From NCBI GenBank assembly GCA_035772735.1, contig JASDFA010000001.1, positions 52,777,001 to 52,841,000 of the forward strand: a stretch of DNA of 64,000 nucleotides, read 5' to 3'. Position 1 is the first letter of the stretch; each line of letters starts with the position of its first letter. Shown in pieces: positions 24,501-35,124 of this stretch. The notes beneath the pieces were generated by a model. That model was given only the letters and a program-made list of their open reading frames with translations, searched no databases and had not been told where the DNA came from. The DNA comes from Datura wrightii (taxonomy: Eukaryota > Streptophyta > Magnoliopsida > Solanales > Solanaceae). A program made the position numbers and the translations under genes.

Positions 24501-25890
24501 GATCGCCGATTTCTTATTAGCTGGTGAGTTTCAATCCGTATTCAACAGTTTTTTCTAACTGTAATCTTATTACTAAGAGAATGAGACTGGTTTGAGTACT
24601 AAATTCAAAAACAATGATAACTTTGTATATAAATATTAACTATACTTCAACTTAACGGAACACGGTTGAAAAAGTATAATTTTTCGAAAGTTTTGAAGGG
24701 AGAAATGCTTACTTGAAACCTGTGATCGTATAGATATTAGTTCGGGGCAATTCTGACAAATTTGGCTTGGCAGGGTTACGATTTGCCAGACGAATTTCAA
24801 GAAACTAACTCTGTAGTAATGCTCCCTATGGGCTTAAACTTCGATACCCAAAGTTAATTTGAATTTGAACGGCATTTCGTAGCGTAAACGGACGAAAATT
24901 TACTAATTTCTTCGTGTTTCCTCTTCTCTGGACATGAGTATCCTTGGAAATGATTTTAAAATAAACTAAGGGATACTTATCTATAATAGGGCGGTGGACA
25001 CAGGGTCCGTGGCACAGACCCCATCGCGGTGCTTCAAGGCCGTGTCATGGGCCCAACGCGCAAGGCGAGGTTCGTGACACGTTGCCCCTTGTGGCAGCCT
25101 GTTTGGCTTTCTTCGTCGCTCCCTCGATTCTATGCTTATTCGACCCTTTTCCAAGGATCTTTCTCATACGCGCCGAACTTTAAAACTCTTGACTAACGTA
25201 TGAATAGGCCAACTAAATATTAAAACCTTACGGGGTGTAATAAAGAGGCCGTTCATTCTCACTAATAGGTCTGAAATTATGTCTAAAACGATGTAGTATA
25301 AAGTTTAGGAGAGTAGAAAATTACTAAACAACCCTTAGAAAATCATAGGTAAAAACTATCAGGTGGTCCTAATGGGTGATCTAACGGGTAATGATCAATG
25401 ATCATGACTCGTGGTCACACTCGTTGAGTACACTGCTTGGAAATCCCTGAAGGCCATGAAAAAGGACCTAACGACTCGTGGTGAGCTACCCCGACTCATG
25501 GTCACCTGTCGTGGACCACACTGCCCAAATGCCCTAAAGATCCCCACAGTGACACCACGACTCGTAGTCACACATAATGTGTCGTGATGAGGACTCGTGG
25601 GGCACACTGCCTCACACCTTAACATTTGACCTAGGTCTGACCATGAAGCACCTAACAGGTCGTTAGATCTCATAACGACTCATTCGGTGAGTCGTTCTGA
25701 GGCATTTTGTGCAAATTTTCTGATTTAAGTCCCGAATCTAGTCTTTGAGTATCTGGGGAATTACAGCAGTGCACTTGCCACACTTAAAAGTTGATCTTAA
25801 CACCTAGTTTCCATAACACTTTAGTCGGGCTCGGGTCTATCTACATACATAGACATCTTCAAACTTATCCCTAAAGTTCTAGGCGTTACA
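21569..25890 (-). repeat. E left LTR region, interrupted
   Basis: The minus-strand reading begins TGTAACGCC at 25890, right after a CT-rich polypurine complement (25891-25903). At 25765 a second LTR-like start (TGTAATTCCCC) appears, with family A sequence from there, so one LTR may sit inside another. The region is split by a family B solo LTR (23160-25242) and resumes to about 21569, where it abuts G. The last 300 or so bases of the LTR and the primer site are missing on the left. Palindromic ACGACTCGT motifs cluster at 25400-25700. Confidence 0.68.
23160..25242 (-). mobile_element. Solo LTR of family B
   Basis: On the plus strand it opens TGTCACGCCCC and closes GGGGTGTAATA, the reverse of a family B LTR (TGTTACACCC...TGACA). 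Internal landmarks match B1 and B2, such as GGCACCTGGTGCCCTACTA (23189). No internal element sequence is attached. The flanks are GAGAG (23155-23159) and AAGAG (25243-25247), a 5-bp target duplication with one mismatch. LTR-LTR recombination is the usual origin. Confidence 0.83.
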
Positions 25891-26109
25891 TTATCTCCCC
25901 TTATCATTCATCCTTGAATGAAGACCAATAGAGATGAAAATATAGGGAAGGAGATGTGATCCCAAAATTGAAAGCTATAGACTGAAAACTAATAGAGTGA
26001 CTAACTCTACACTAACATACACGACTGAATTGGATTCATGAAACATTCATACATGCTATGACATGAAAGGAACTGAGAGACATGAACTTGATTGAAAATG
26101 AATAGAGTA

Positions 26110-27717
26110 TGATGTGCCATGATTTTACGGTACTTTTGATGCTTAAGACTAAGAAAATATGCAAATTTCAGGTATGTTTATATAGACATTATGTGTTTTT
26201 GTTGAGTGTTGCAGGAAAACAGGTTCAAATAGTGAAAGGGGAAAATAAGGCTAAAATTGGGGTAAGTGTGGACTGCCAACCAGATAACAAGTCGTCATGT
26301 CATTGGACGACTCATTCCTGGAGTCATTGGAAGAAGAGAAGTTTAAAGTGCAAGCAACCAGTGGTAACCACGAGTTGAAGGCACGACTTGTTAGGTTCGA
26401 CAATGAGCTGTCATGGGTGTCGTGTGGACTAGGAGGAAAAAATGATGAAAACTACCTGGGGACACAATGGAAGACTCAATGAGCTGTCGGGATACTTGAC
26501 GACTCATCTTGAGAAGCCAGGAGTATCCGTCATCAACACTGGAGGTTTTGAGTGTGAGAAGCTATGAGGGACCTAATGACTCGTGCTGTAACTTAACGGG
26601 TCATTAGGTGACCCATTATCCAAAAGGAATATTACACTGAGCATGAGCAGTTGTGTATTACATGACTCGTAAGGAGATCTAACGAGTCGTTACTTAGTCC
26701 GTTGCCACGCCGACCTGTATTCTGTTTTTATTTAAGGAAGGATTTTATTTAGGTATATAAATACTTTATATAGATTTATTTTATAGGGTTGCTGAATTTA
26801 CGACTTTTTGACTATATTGTTGAAGTTGTTGATTAACATCATAGTTCAAGAAACAAGTTTTATAATTTTTTTCTTGATTTTGAGAATTCAAACAATATTG
26901 GAGTATCGATCTTCGGTTCTTGTTGATATTTTCAATACGTGTGGTTTCTTCTACAAATTATTGTAAGTTGCAATTATGATTTCTTCTCTAATTTGTTGTT
27001 GTGATTCTTCAAGCATGAGTAGCTATACCCATAACTAGGGTTGTGGGAACCATGATGAATTAACACATATAGGTAAAAATACTAAGTGAATCTTGAATGG
27101 GGTTTATGCATGTAATGATTTTCCCTTTGTTTTAATTATTTATTAATGGTTGGAGGCGTTAGAATTTTCCTTCTTCATACTCACTTGATCAAGGGGAGTA
27201 ATGAATGGGAAAAGGGACTAACAACGGAGATTTGAGGCTATCAACCCTCATTTAATAGCTTGACATTGTCATGAAATAGCTAATCCGATAATAAGAGTAA
27301 GGGTTAATTAGTATACACCCATATACGGATCAAGTTGTGTGGTGATAATCATCTAAATAGGGGACCAACTATTTAGGTGAAGTTAACTTACCGATATTGC
27401 ATGCTAGCACCAGAATAGATCACTAGTATAAAAAGTCTTGTGGTTATGAATTTATGAGGAACACAATCCTAGTCTATTCACTTTTTCAATATAATCGAAT
27501 TTAATCAAGGATCTACTCATTGTTCTCTACTACTTTTCATTATTTTGTGTTTCATATCTTTTCCCCCTAGGAAATAAGTAAGCCAATAATATAAGCTAAA
27601 CGCATTAACTAAAGTTCTCATCATATTCCTCGGGATTCGACCCTAACCCTGGTTGGATTCTATATTTGACATCAACCACTTTATATCTCATTACGAGGTA
27701 TAGTTTGGGCGACATCA
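26110..27717 (+). mobile_element. At2: Athila-type solo LTR with perfect target duplication
   Basis: The LTR runs from TGATGTGCC to GACATCA, giving a 6-bp terminal inverted repeat TGATGT/ACATCA. It is flanked by GAGTA on both sides (26105-26109 and 27718-27722). It aligns by landmarks with the At1 LTR: start sequence, GACTAAGAAAATA, TATA box, TATTGTAAGTTG, CTAGGGTTGTGGGAACCATG at about 27037. No internal sequence is attached. It lies in E's 3' untranslated tail. Confidence 0.92.
26754..26763 (+). promoter_or_regulatory. TATA box of the At2 solo LTR
   Basis: TATATAAATA lies about 645 bp into the LTR, at the position equivalent to 8930 in the At1 LTR. Confidence 0.58.
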
Positions 27718-28189
27718 GAGTACTAAGAAGGGATTATTCCTTCACACTGGAACTGAGCTGGTCAGGATGAAGTTATAAACCCCGAAACTACTTTCTACAA
27801 CACATGATAATGGATCTGACTGCGAGTAACACTACGATCGCTTTGTGGAGCGGTTATCTATCATTCTGAAAATAAAAACATAGGCATGAGTAAAGTGTAA
27901 CATTGATCGAAACATAAGGGAAGGCACCTGAATAGGAATGGATCGACATCGCATAGATATTATTTCTGGAACTTCCCTACTAAAACACTCAAGACTTGAT
28001 TTCATCCTTTGACTTGTCATCTCCCCCTTAGCTTAAAGTCGTCATTATAATGCTCTTGGGTCCTTTCTTAAGGCTAGGAAACATCACTAACTCTTGACTT
28101 CCCTTTTTCCCCTAAAGCTATCACCAAAGGCTTCATACTTATAAGCATTTCAAATCATACACAAATGGATCTCGTACTAGGATGCAAAA

Positions 28190-28321
28190 AGGGTCTTCTA
28201 CACCGTACCGTGACTCCTAGGTCTAACAACATGAAAAAATCAACATAAAAAGCACATAAGATATCTTTTACTGCCTCTAGCAAGTTTCCTCGATCCTAAT
28301 GTGATGACAGGTCATAGAAGT
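28190..28321 (-). pseudogene. E protease start, left of the B1 insertion
   Basis: On the minus strand from 28321, after joining to 37593, the reading is FYDLSSH followed by a stop, and later DFFMLLDLGVTV. Each anchor falls at the same spacing as FYALVTH and DAYALLDPGATL in element G. This is the gag-protease junction and active site (Asp kept, DPG changed to DLG). Beyond about 28190 the similarity ends. Confidence 0.68.
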
Positions 28322-28548
28322 TGTTACACCCTATAAATTCTTGACATGTAGATGGCCTATTCGCATGTTGGTTAAGAGTTTTAGAAAGCCACACATGCTA
28401 GAAAAAGGCCCAGGGGAAGAACGGACAAGTGTCGCATCGAACCATGCAAGAGGAGGCCGGGCAGACCCCCTCCGCGATGGCAACATGCCACGGAGGAAGC
28501 CCCTCCGCCATGGCCAACGTGCCACAGAGGAGAGTGTCAAGGCCCAAG

Positions 28549-28556
28549 TATATAAG
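28549..28556 (+). promoter_or_regulatory. TATA box of B1 5' LTR
   Basis: TATATAAG in the context CCCAAGTATATAAGCCCCC lies about 230 bp into the LTR. The same context appears in the B1 3' LTR (35316-35323) and, reversed, in both B2 LTRs (45541-45548 and 53104-53111). Confidence 0.7.
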
Positions 28557-29978
28557 CCCCCACTTCGTTTTAAAATAAAATTTCCCCACTTTTAATTCCC
28601 AGAAACGAGCAGAGCAGTAAGAGGACGAAGGTTTTCAATAAAATTCCTTCCGATTATGTCGTGAAACGCGGTCCAAACTCAAATTAACTTCGGGTCCGAA
28701 GTATAAAGCTGCAGAGAACATTCCTGCGGAGTTAGTTTCGCGAAATTCGGCCGGCGAATCATCGTCTCACCGAGCTAAGGTAAGTAGAATTTCTCCAAAT
28801 TAGTGTCAATATACTCCCAGCCCTAAACTGAGTATTTCTCCCTTCTGGACTTCCGAGAAATAGCAAGTTTTCGGCTGTTCTTCGATAAGTCAAAGTTTGG
28901 GCTATATATATATTCAAAGTAGTATTTTCTTCCAGAATATTGATGAATTTAGTTCTAATTGCTATGAATATGAATGCAGTTGGAAGAAATAGCTAAAAAT
29001 TAGCCGAGTTACGCCAAATACTTGGAAAGTTAACGGACAAGGTACGTAAAGCCAGTTTCTTTAGCAAGTTAGTAGTTTCGGTATAGTAAAATAGCTCAAG
29101 TGCCAGTAGAATGTTTTAGAAGCCATATATTATGTTTAGTATAAATTTTAGTATGATGTTGGAAATATCATGTCATGTGTAGCGTGAAACTTACTAGTAC
29201 GATATAAATTCTAGTGGAAAGTTTCAGAAATAGTACAGCATGCCCTGTATGTAATTTAGTAAAGTATGTCAGGATATTATCGTGTTCAGCCGAAACTTAG
29301 TAAAGCAATATAAGTTCCCGTAAAGTATTTCAGAAATAGAATAGTAGCTTAATATGAATTTTAGAAAGCATGTTAGAAATAGAAAATCATGTTTACCATG
29401 AAACTTAGTTATACAACATGATTCTCAGTATAAATATTATATCTTGTGTTAGAATCAGATTCAGCATAGTATGACAAAAATTATATATATACCATTATCA
29501 ATTTCAGCATTTATAATATATATACACATTACTATCATTAGTTTCAGCATGTATTGTATGCAGTTAGTATTATCAGTTGAGACTTGACTGTATTATTTTG
29601 GGTTAGATTACCTAGCATCCATGACCGCCCCAGGGTTAACAGCTGTATCGACTCGTCCGCCAGAGGGCGACGAAACATCACTCTACGGATTGGCATGCCG
29701 TCCCCTAGGGGACGAAGGTGGGATTCCAGTTTCCCCATATTTTTCCTTGGTCGGCTTTTATACACCCCCGTCGAGCGGGTGCGCCAGGGGTGTTGATTCA
29801 TGAGTCCTCCAGACTCAGGTACAGTTATAGTCAGGGGCTCAGCAGACCCAAGTGCATGCCCAGGGGACCGGCAAGATGCTTATTGTTACTAGGGGAGATG
29901 GGATGACCGGGATAGGGGTATAGATTGTGTGTTGGTTGTACCTTCCGGCTTATGGGGGCCAGGTAAGGTTTATATGTG

Positions 29979-30020
29979 CTATGTTATGTTATGTTATGCT
30001 ATGTTATGCCATGTTATGTT
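29979..30020. repeat. Tandem TATGT/TATGC pentamers in B1 5' LTR
   Basis: About eight imperfect copies of a 5-bp unit (TATGT, TATGC, CATGT) are read directly. The B1 3' LTR has an equivalent block at 36731-36770. I do not find it in the B2 LTRs. Confidence 0.85.
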
Positions 30021-30839
30021 AGTTATGAATAGATAGACAGTAGAATGTCGCGTTACCAGGTACGACTCCTACTCCTTTCAACATAGTTGAGGACAGTCTT
30101 AAACTCATACTTTCTGTCAGTTATAGTCTATTTCTTTCTATTTCAGTTCTATCAGTTATATTGCTTGTCTTCAGTTATTTTCCAGTTGTTGCTTTGCATA
30201 CTCAGTACCGCTGGTACTGACGCCCGTTTGGGGTGCTGCATTACTTGCCTGCAGATACTTATAGAAGAAGAGCCGACCCCTCGTGATTTCAGCCAGCACA
30301 AAGAGTCCTCAGCTCCAATCATCCGGAGCTAGAGGTTTATTCCTTTTCTTTGTTGTATAGTATGGGTAGGCCGGGGCCCTATCCCGACCATCTTATCAGT
30401 ATTCTTAGAGGCTTGCATATTGTACATTCCCTGTGCTCTAGCTGTACCGGTTGTGTGAGGCCGTGTGTATATTTTATTTTGTTTATGATGACCGTGTGGG
30501 TCCTTCTTCAGTTGGTAGTGGTGACCTTGCTGGTCACGTAGCAGTTTAGCATTTGTTTTCTTGATGCAGAAATAACTAGACAGCATGGTGGCCTTGTCGG
30601 CCCGCATAGGTTCCCTATTAATTCAGTTATTCTAGGTAGTTGTTGTTTGCTTATAGGTGGATATAGACCTAGTCGGTCGGAGGATGTATTTATAGTCGTT
30701 ATATAGCCCGTCATTTTCTTGAATCCAGAGTTAGAGCCAGCCTAGCACCAAAGTGCTTGGGCTCTGTTAGTCCAGTAGTCCAGGTCCTAGTAGGGCACCA
30801 GGTGCCAGTCATTCCTCCACAGGTGGGATGTGACAAACT

Positions 30840-30851
30840 TGGTATCAGAGC
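30840..30851 (+). other. Primer-binding site (initiator Met tRNA), B1
   Basis: TGGTATCAGAGC lies 4 nt (AACT) after the LTR end. Confidence 0.92.
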
Positions 30852-31049
30852 AGGTCGTATCCCAGGGAGTCTGCAAGCCGTGCTAAGTAGGGTCTTGTCT
30901 ATGGATGTGTTGTGCACCACATACTATGGACAGGAGGCTGCAAGGCATGATAGGATGGTTACTCTTTATTCTTATTCAGTCGTGCTGTAGAGCGGTACAA
31001 TATAGGGTTGAGTCCCTAGAGCTTACTATATTCTTTGGTTACAGATAAA

Positions 31050-32240
31050 ATGTCAGACTAGCGACATCCTATCACAGGCCGGAGATTGGACATTGCAGCA
31101 GGGGAAGGCACCAGCAGGATCACTCACCCTCATTTAGAAACAGCCCGATCAGAGGGCAATACAGAGGCATCGTCCCAACCTTCTCAGCAGTCTCCACCAC
31201 ATCACGAGCCACTTGGGGAGACACCACCTCCAGCAGTCCCTATACCGATACTTTCCGACCAGGAGGTCAGAAGTGCGGTAGTCATGTTAGCACAAATGAT
31301 GGCTGCTTAGCGTCAGCCGATGCCGTCTACAGTTGTAAAGTCATCAGGAAGGCCCGGTAGTTCAAGGGTTCAGGAATTTTTGGCTCTTAATCCCCCACAG
31401 TTTACAAGTACGGACCAGACAGAGGACCCTCAGGATTTTCTAGATCAGATGCAGAGAATTTTCGGGGTTATGCATGCCACGCCTATAGGATCGGTTGAAT
31501 TGGCAGTATTCCAGTTACGGGACATCGCTGTGTTGTGGTATAAAAGCTGGGAAAGGTCCCGAGGGAGAGATGTTTCCCCTACGACTTGGTCCAGCTTCTC
31601 AGGAGCTTTTCTGGATCACTATTTGCTACGGGAGATTCGACAGGCCCGTGTGGATCAGCTCTTACATTTGGATCAGGGGGCCATGAGTGTTTGGGAATAT
31701 GCCTTGCGGTTTGATTCTTTGGCCCGGTATGCACCATCCTTTGTTGATACTATGGCGTCCAAAGTACACCGCTTCATCATGGAGTTGAATCCAGAGTATG
31801 TTGAGACTTGTATTACGGCTACTCTGTGGGAGGACATGGATATTGCCCGAGTTCAGGCATTCGTCCAGAATATTGAGGGCATCAGGCAGCGACAGCGAGA
31901 GATTTGGAGGACCAGTCAGGAACAGCGCCGCAGGGATAGGCCAGTCGAGTTATAGAGGGAGGTTCGGGGAGGACCTAGGACACGATTGTCTAATAGGCCG
32001 CCTAGGCCCCTGCCTCCACCACAGCCGCAGGGGGCAGACAGAGACTGGCAGAGGCTCGCAGACCGTAGATTCACCACTATAGAGGAGGGCGGAGTAGAGT
32101 AGGTATACCCTACCACTTTGCCCCATGTGCAGTCGACGCCATTTTGGAGCATGCAAGTATGGCTCCAGCGGATGTTATATTTGTGGCCAAGAGGGTCATT
32201 TGATGAGAGATTGTCCAGTGAGGGGTCAGGAGGACCGGGA
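31050..32240 (+). pseudogene. B1 gag remnant
   Basis: The start ATG at 31050 is followed at codon 4 by TAG, where B2 has CAG. A second TAG precedes RQP at about 31309, where B2 again has CAG. The capsid region is open at 31320-31955 (VQEFLALNPPQFTS, DPQDFLDQMQRIF, LWYKSWERSRG, REIRQARVDQLL). After a frameshift the frame stops at TAG 32080-32082, a stop shared with B2. The nucleocapsid knuckle CYICGQEGHLMRDC (32173-32214) is complete. Gag packages the element RNA; this copy could make only fragments. Confidence 0.9.
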
Positions 32241-32379
32241 TAGATAGGACGGGGCATCTGCAAGGTCACGAGCTTCAGCATTCTCGGCAGGGCCCAGGCC
32301 CTCAGTTTCAGCAGGCAAAGGCCAGGGCAGATCAGGGGCCTCCAGTGTAGGTGTGGGTCCAAGCCGCACATATGCTTTA

Positions 32380-33300
32380 CCAGGGAGGCAGGATTAAGAA
32401 GCGTCACCTGATGTTGTGACAGGTATGATGACTATCTTCTCATACCCTGCTTATGTATTGATTGATCCAGGATCTACTTTGTCCTACGTTACCCCATTTG
32501 TGGCTCGAAAGTTTAGTGTTTATTGACGATATTCTGGTGTATTCTCACTCAGAGGCAGACCACCAGGCTCATTTATGGACAGTGCTCTAGATTCTCAGGG
32601 ACTGTCAGTTGTATGCCAAGTTCTCTAAATGTGAATTTTGGCTGAATTCAATGGCTTTCTTTGGACACATCATGTCGGATGCTGGTATACAGGCAGACAC
32701 GCAGAAAATAGAGGCAGTAAAAACATGGCCCAGACCTACCACTCCGATCGAAGTCCGTAGTTTTCTTGGATTAGCAGGGTACTACAGAAGATTTTGTTGA
32801 AGGATTCTCCACCATAACGGCACCTCTGACTAAGATGACGCTAAAAGCAGTAAAGTTTCAGTGGACGGAGGCATGTGAGCAGAGTTTCCAGGAATTGAAA
32901 GATAGGTTGACCTCCGCCCCAGTGTTAGCATTGCCAGAAGGTACAGAGGGTTATGCAGTTTATTGTGATGCTTCAGGTATTGGGTTAGGATGTGTGTTTA
33001 TGTAGCATGGTAAAGTGATTGCTTATTCTTCCAGACAACTGAGGAAACACGAAAAGAATTATCCCACCCATTACCTGGAACTAGCCGCAGTGATCCACGC
33101 CCTAAAGATATGGAGACATTACTTGTATGGCGTTCATGTGGATATTTTCACCGACTATAAGAGCCTGCAATATATCTTCACCCATGAGAGAGTTGAACTT
33201 ACGGCAACGTCGCTGGTTGGAATTGTTGAGGAGATTATGATGTAAATATTCTGTATCACCCAGGCAGAGCCAACATAGTAGCAGATGCCCTTAGCCATAA
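32380..33300 (+). pseudogene. B1 protease-RT fusion scar and RNase H
   Basis: The protease active site is intact (LIDPGSTLSYVTP, about 32458). The sequence jumps at 32515-32520 (AGTGTT) from the protease directly to FIDDILVYS of RT, losing the rest of the protease and the RT fingers. The RT end (LYAKFSKCEFWLNSMAFFGH, GLAGYYRRF) runs to about 32800. RNase H keeps the Asp in YCDASG (about 32965), LELAAV and a degenerate FTDYKSLQY. A frameshift lies near 33200 and stops at about 33003 and 33243. Confidence 0.88.
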
Positions 33301-34867
33301 GTCTATGGGGAGTTTGGCGTACTTGTAGCCCGAGCAGCGGGAATTGGCCCAAGAAATACACTAGTTAGCCAGTTTAGCCGTTCGTGTAGCAGAAATAGAG
33401 GACAACAGAGCGGTAATTTAGAACACCGCAGTGTCGTCATTAGTGGTGGAGGTAAAGGAACGGCAGTATGAAGATCCTTACCTGGTTCAGCTTAAGGATA
33501 GAGTTCAACAAGGAAAAGTGCCGATTTTTTAGGTAACTCAGGATGAAGTTTTGCCATGTAAAGACCGCCTTTGTGTTCTAGATATTTCAGGGCTTCGCCA
33601 GTAGATTATGAGCGAGGCACATTATGCCCACTATTCTCTCCACCCAGGCACGAAGAAAATGTACCATGATATTAAGGAAATCTACTGGTGGCTAGGTATG
33701 AAGAGGAAAATAGCAGAATTCGTAGCCTAGTTTCCTAATTATCAACAAGTAAAGGCGGAACACCAGAAACCAGGCGAATTGACTCAAGACATAGTTGTTC
33801 CTCTTTGGGAGGAAGCAGTAAATATGGATTTTGTAGCAGGATTACCTCGCACCAGACATAGAAATGACTCGATTTGGGTAATTGTTGACAGACTGACAAA
33901 ATCAGCCCATTTTTTGCTAGTAAGGGATACTTTCTCTGCCGAAGATTATGCTGAGTTGTATATTAGAGAAATAGTCAGACTGCACGGTGTTCCAGTATCC
34001 ATCATCTCTTAAAGAGGGGCGCAATTCACAGCTAAATTTTGGCGATCATTTCAGAGAGGCCTGGGAACACAGATTAATCTGAGCACAACATTCCACCCTC
34101 AGACAGATGGTCAGGCAGAACGCACTATTCAGACGCTCGAGGATATGTTGCGAGCGTGTGTGTTGGACATTGGAGGTAGCTGGGATGAGCATTTACCACT
34201 TATTGAGTTTGCTTATAACAATAGTTACCCCTCAGCTATCCAGATAGCACCCTATGAGGCTTTGTATGGGTGAAAATGCAGATCGCCGGTTGGCTGATTT
34301 GAAGTAGGAGAGTCAGCGCTGATTGGGCCGGATATTATTCATCAGTCAGAGGAAAAGGTAAAGCTTATTAGAGAACGTCTACTAACTACTCAAAGATGCC
34401 AGAAATCGTATGCTGATGTGCGGCGCAGAAACCTGGAGTTTAATGTGAATGACTGGGTGTTTTTGAATGTTTCTCCGATGAAAGGGGTGATGAGATTCCG
34501 CAAGAAAGGCAAGCTCAGCCCGAGATTTGTTGGGCCTTATTAGATCCGCCGAAGAATAGGCCAAGTGGCATATGAATTGAACTTACCTCCTGAATTAGAG
34601 TCTGTTCACCCAGTTTTCCACGTGTCCATGCTGAGGAAGTATATAGGAGTCCCCTCCAGAGTTGTCCCAGTCCAGGATGTCTAGGTTACGGAGGAGCTGG
34701 CTTATGAAGAGATTCCAGTAGCCATACTGGACAGGCAGATTCGTTGGTTGAGAACTAAAGATGTTGCTTCCGTCAAGGTGTTATGGCATAACAGGAATGG
34801 AGAGGAAACGACTTGGGAGGCAGAAGAAGATATGAAAGCCAGATATCCTCAGTTATTTCAGACTTAG
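33301..34867 (+). pseudogene. B1 integrase and chromodomain remnant
   Basis: The zinc region is degenerate (33480-33750). The core shows NMDFVAGLP with the first Asp (about 33823) and IVDRLTKSAHF. The second catalytic Asp is replaced by a stop (SIIS then TAA at about 34010). The Glu is kept (GQAERTIQTLEDML). The C-terminal part reads RKKGKLSPRFVGPY, stop, IRRRIGQVAYELNLPPE. The chromodomain (ILDRQIRWLRTKDVASVKVL, EETTWEAEEDMKARYP) ends at a natural stop, 34865-34867, homologous to the B2 end. Chromodomains steer integration toward marked chromatin. Confidence 0.9.
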
Positions 34868-35107
34868 TCAGCCAGAGGTATATTGTTATTACTATTTCTT
34901 TATATTCACGTGCAAAAGTGAGATGTTGACTTCAGTTTAATGAAATGAATGTTATAGCATTATGTGAAGTACTTGTATTGGACTTTTCTGAGTTTCAGGA
35001 TTTTTGGGATAGTCCATATTACAGGGGAAACTCTGTCAAAAATTTTCTAGAATAAGTCAAGTAAGTTGAAATTCTTGCAATAGAAGTTTACATTCGAGGA
35101 CGAATGT

Positions 35108-35124
35108 TCTTAAGGGGGGGAGGA
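35108..35124 (+). other. Polypurine tract of B1
   Basis: A purine run (AAGGGGGGGAGGA) immediately precedes the 3' LTR start TGTTACACCC, in the context GAGGACGAATGTTCTTAAG. B2 has the same arrangement on the other strand at 45777-45792. Confidence 0.85.

Larger units (their letters stand above)
25891..28189 (-). other. E 3' untranslated tail and pol-deletion scar
   Basis: Outside the Athila-type solo LTR (26110-27717) there are two pieces, 25891-26109 and 27718-28189. They hold no convincing frame. On the minus strand they read as the non-coding tail between pol and LTR, ending in GGGGAGATAA just before the LTR start at 25890. The step from protease to this tail, somewhere left of 28190, marks the loss of RT, RNase H and integrase. 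Confidence 0.55.
28322..30835 (+). repeat. B1 5' LTR (2514 bp)
   Basis: It starts TGTTACACCC and ends GATGTGACA, before AACT and the primer site. It parallels the 3' LTR throughout, including the segments at 28610, 29630 and 30200. The U3 part carries repeats around GCCATGGC and ATGGCAACATGCCAC (28460-28530) just upstream of the TATA box. Confidence 0.93.

Noticed and set aside
28341..28595. Frame near the LTR start of B1, repeated at 35141-35359
   Set aside because: The B2 LTRs lack the ATG (TTTAGATGG for TGTAGATGG), and the frame sits across the promoter, so it is not a conserved LTR gene.
31916..32407. 163-codon minus-strand frame
   Set aside because: Antisense to B1 gag nucleocapsid and protease, which is well supported on the plus strand.
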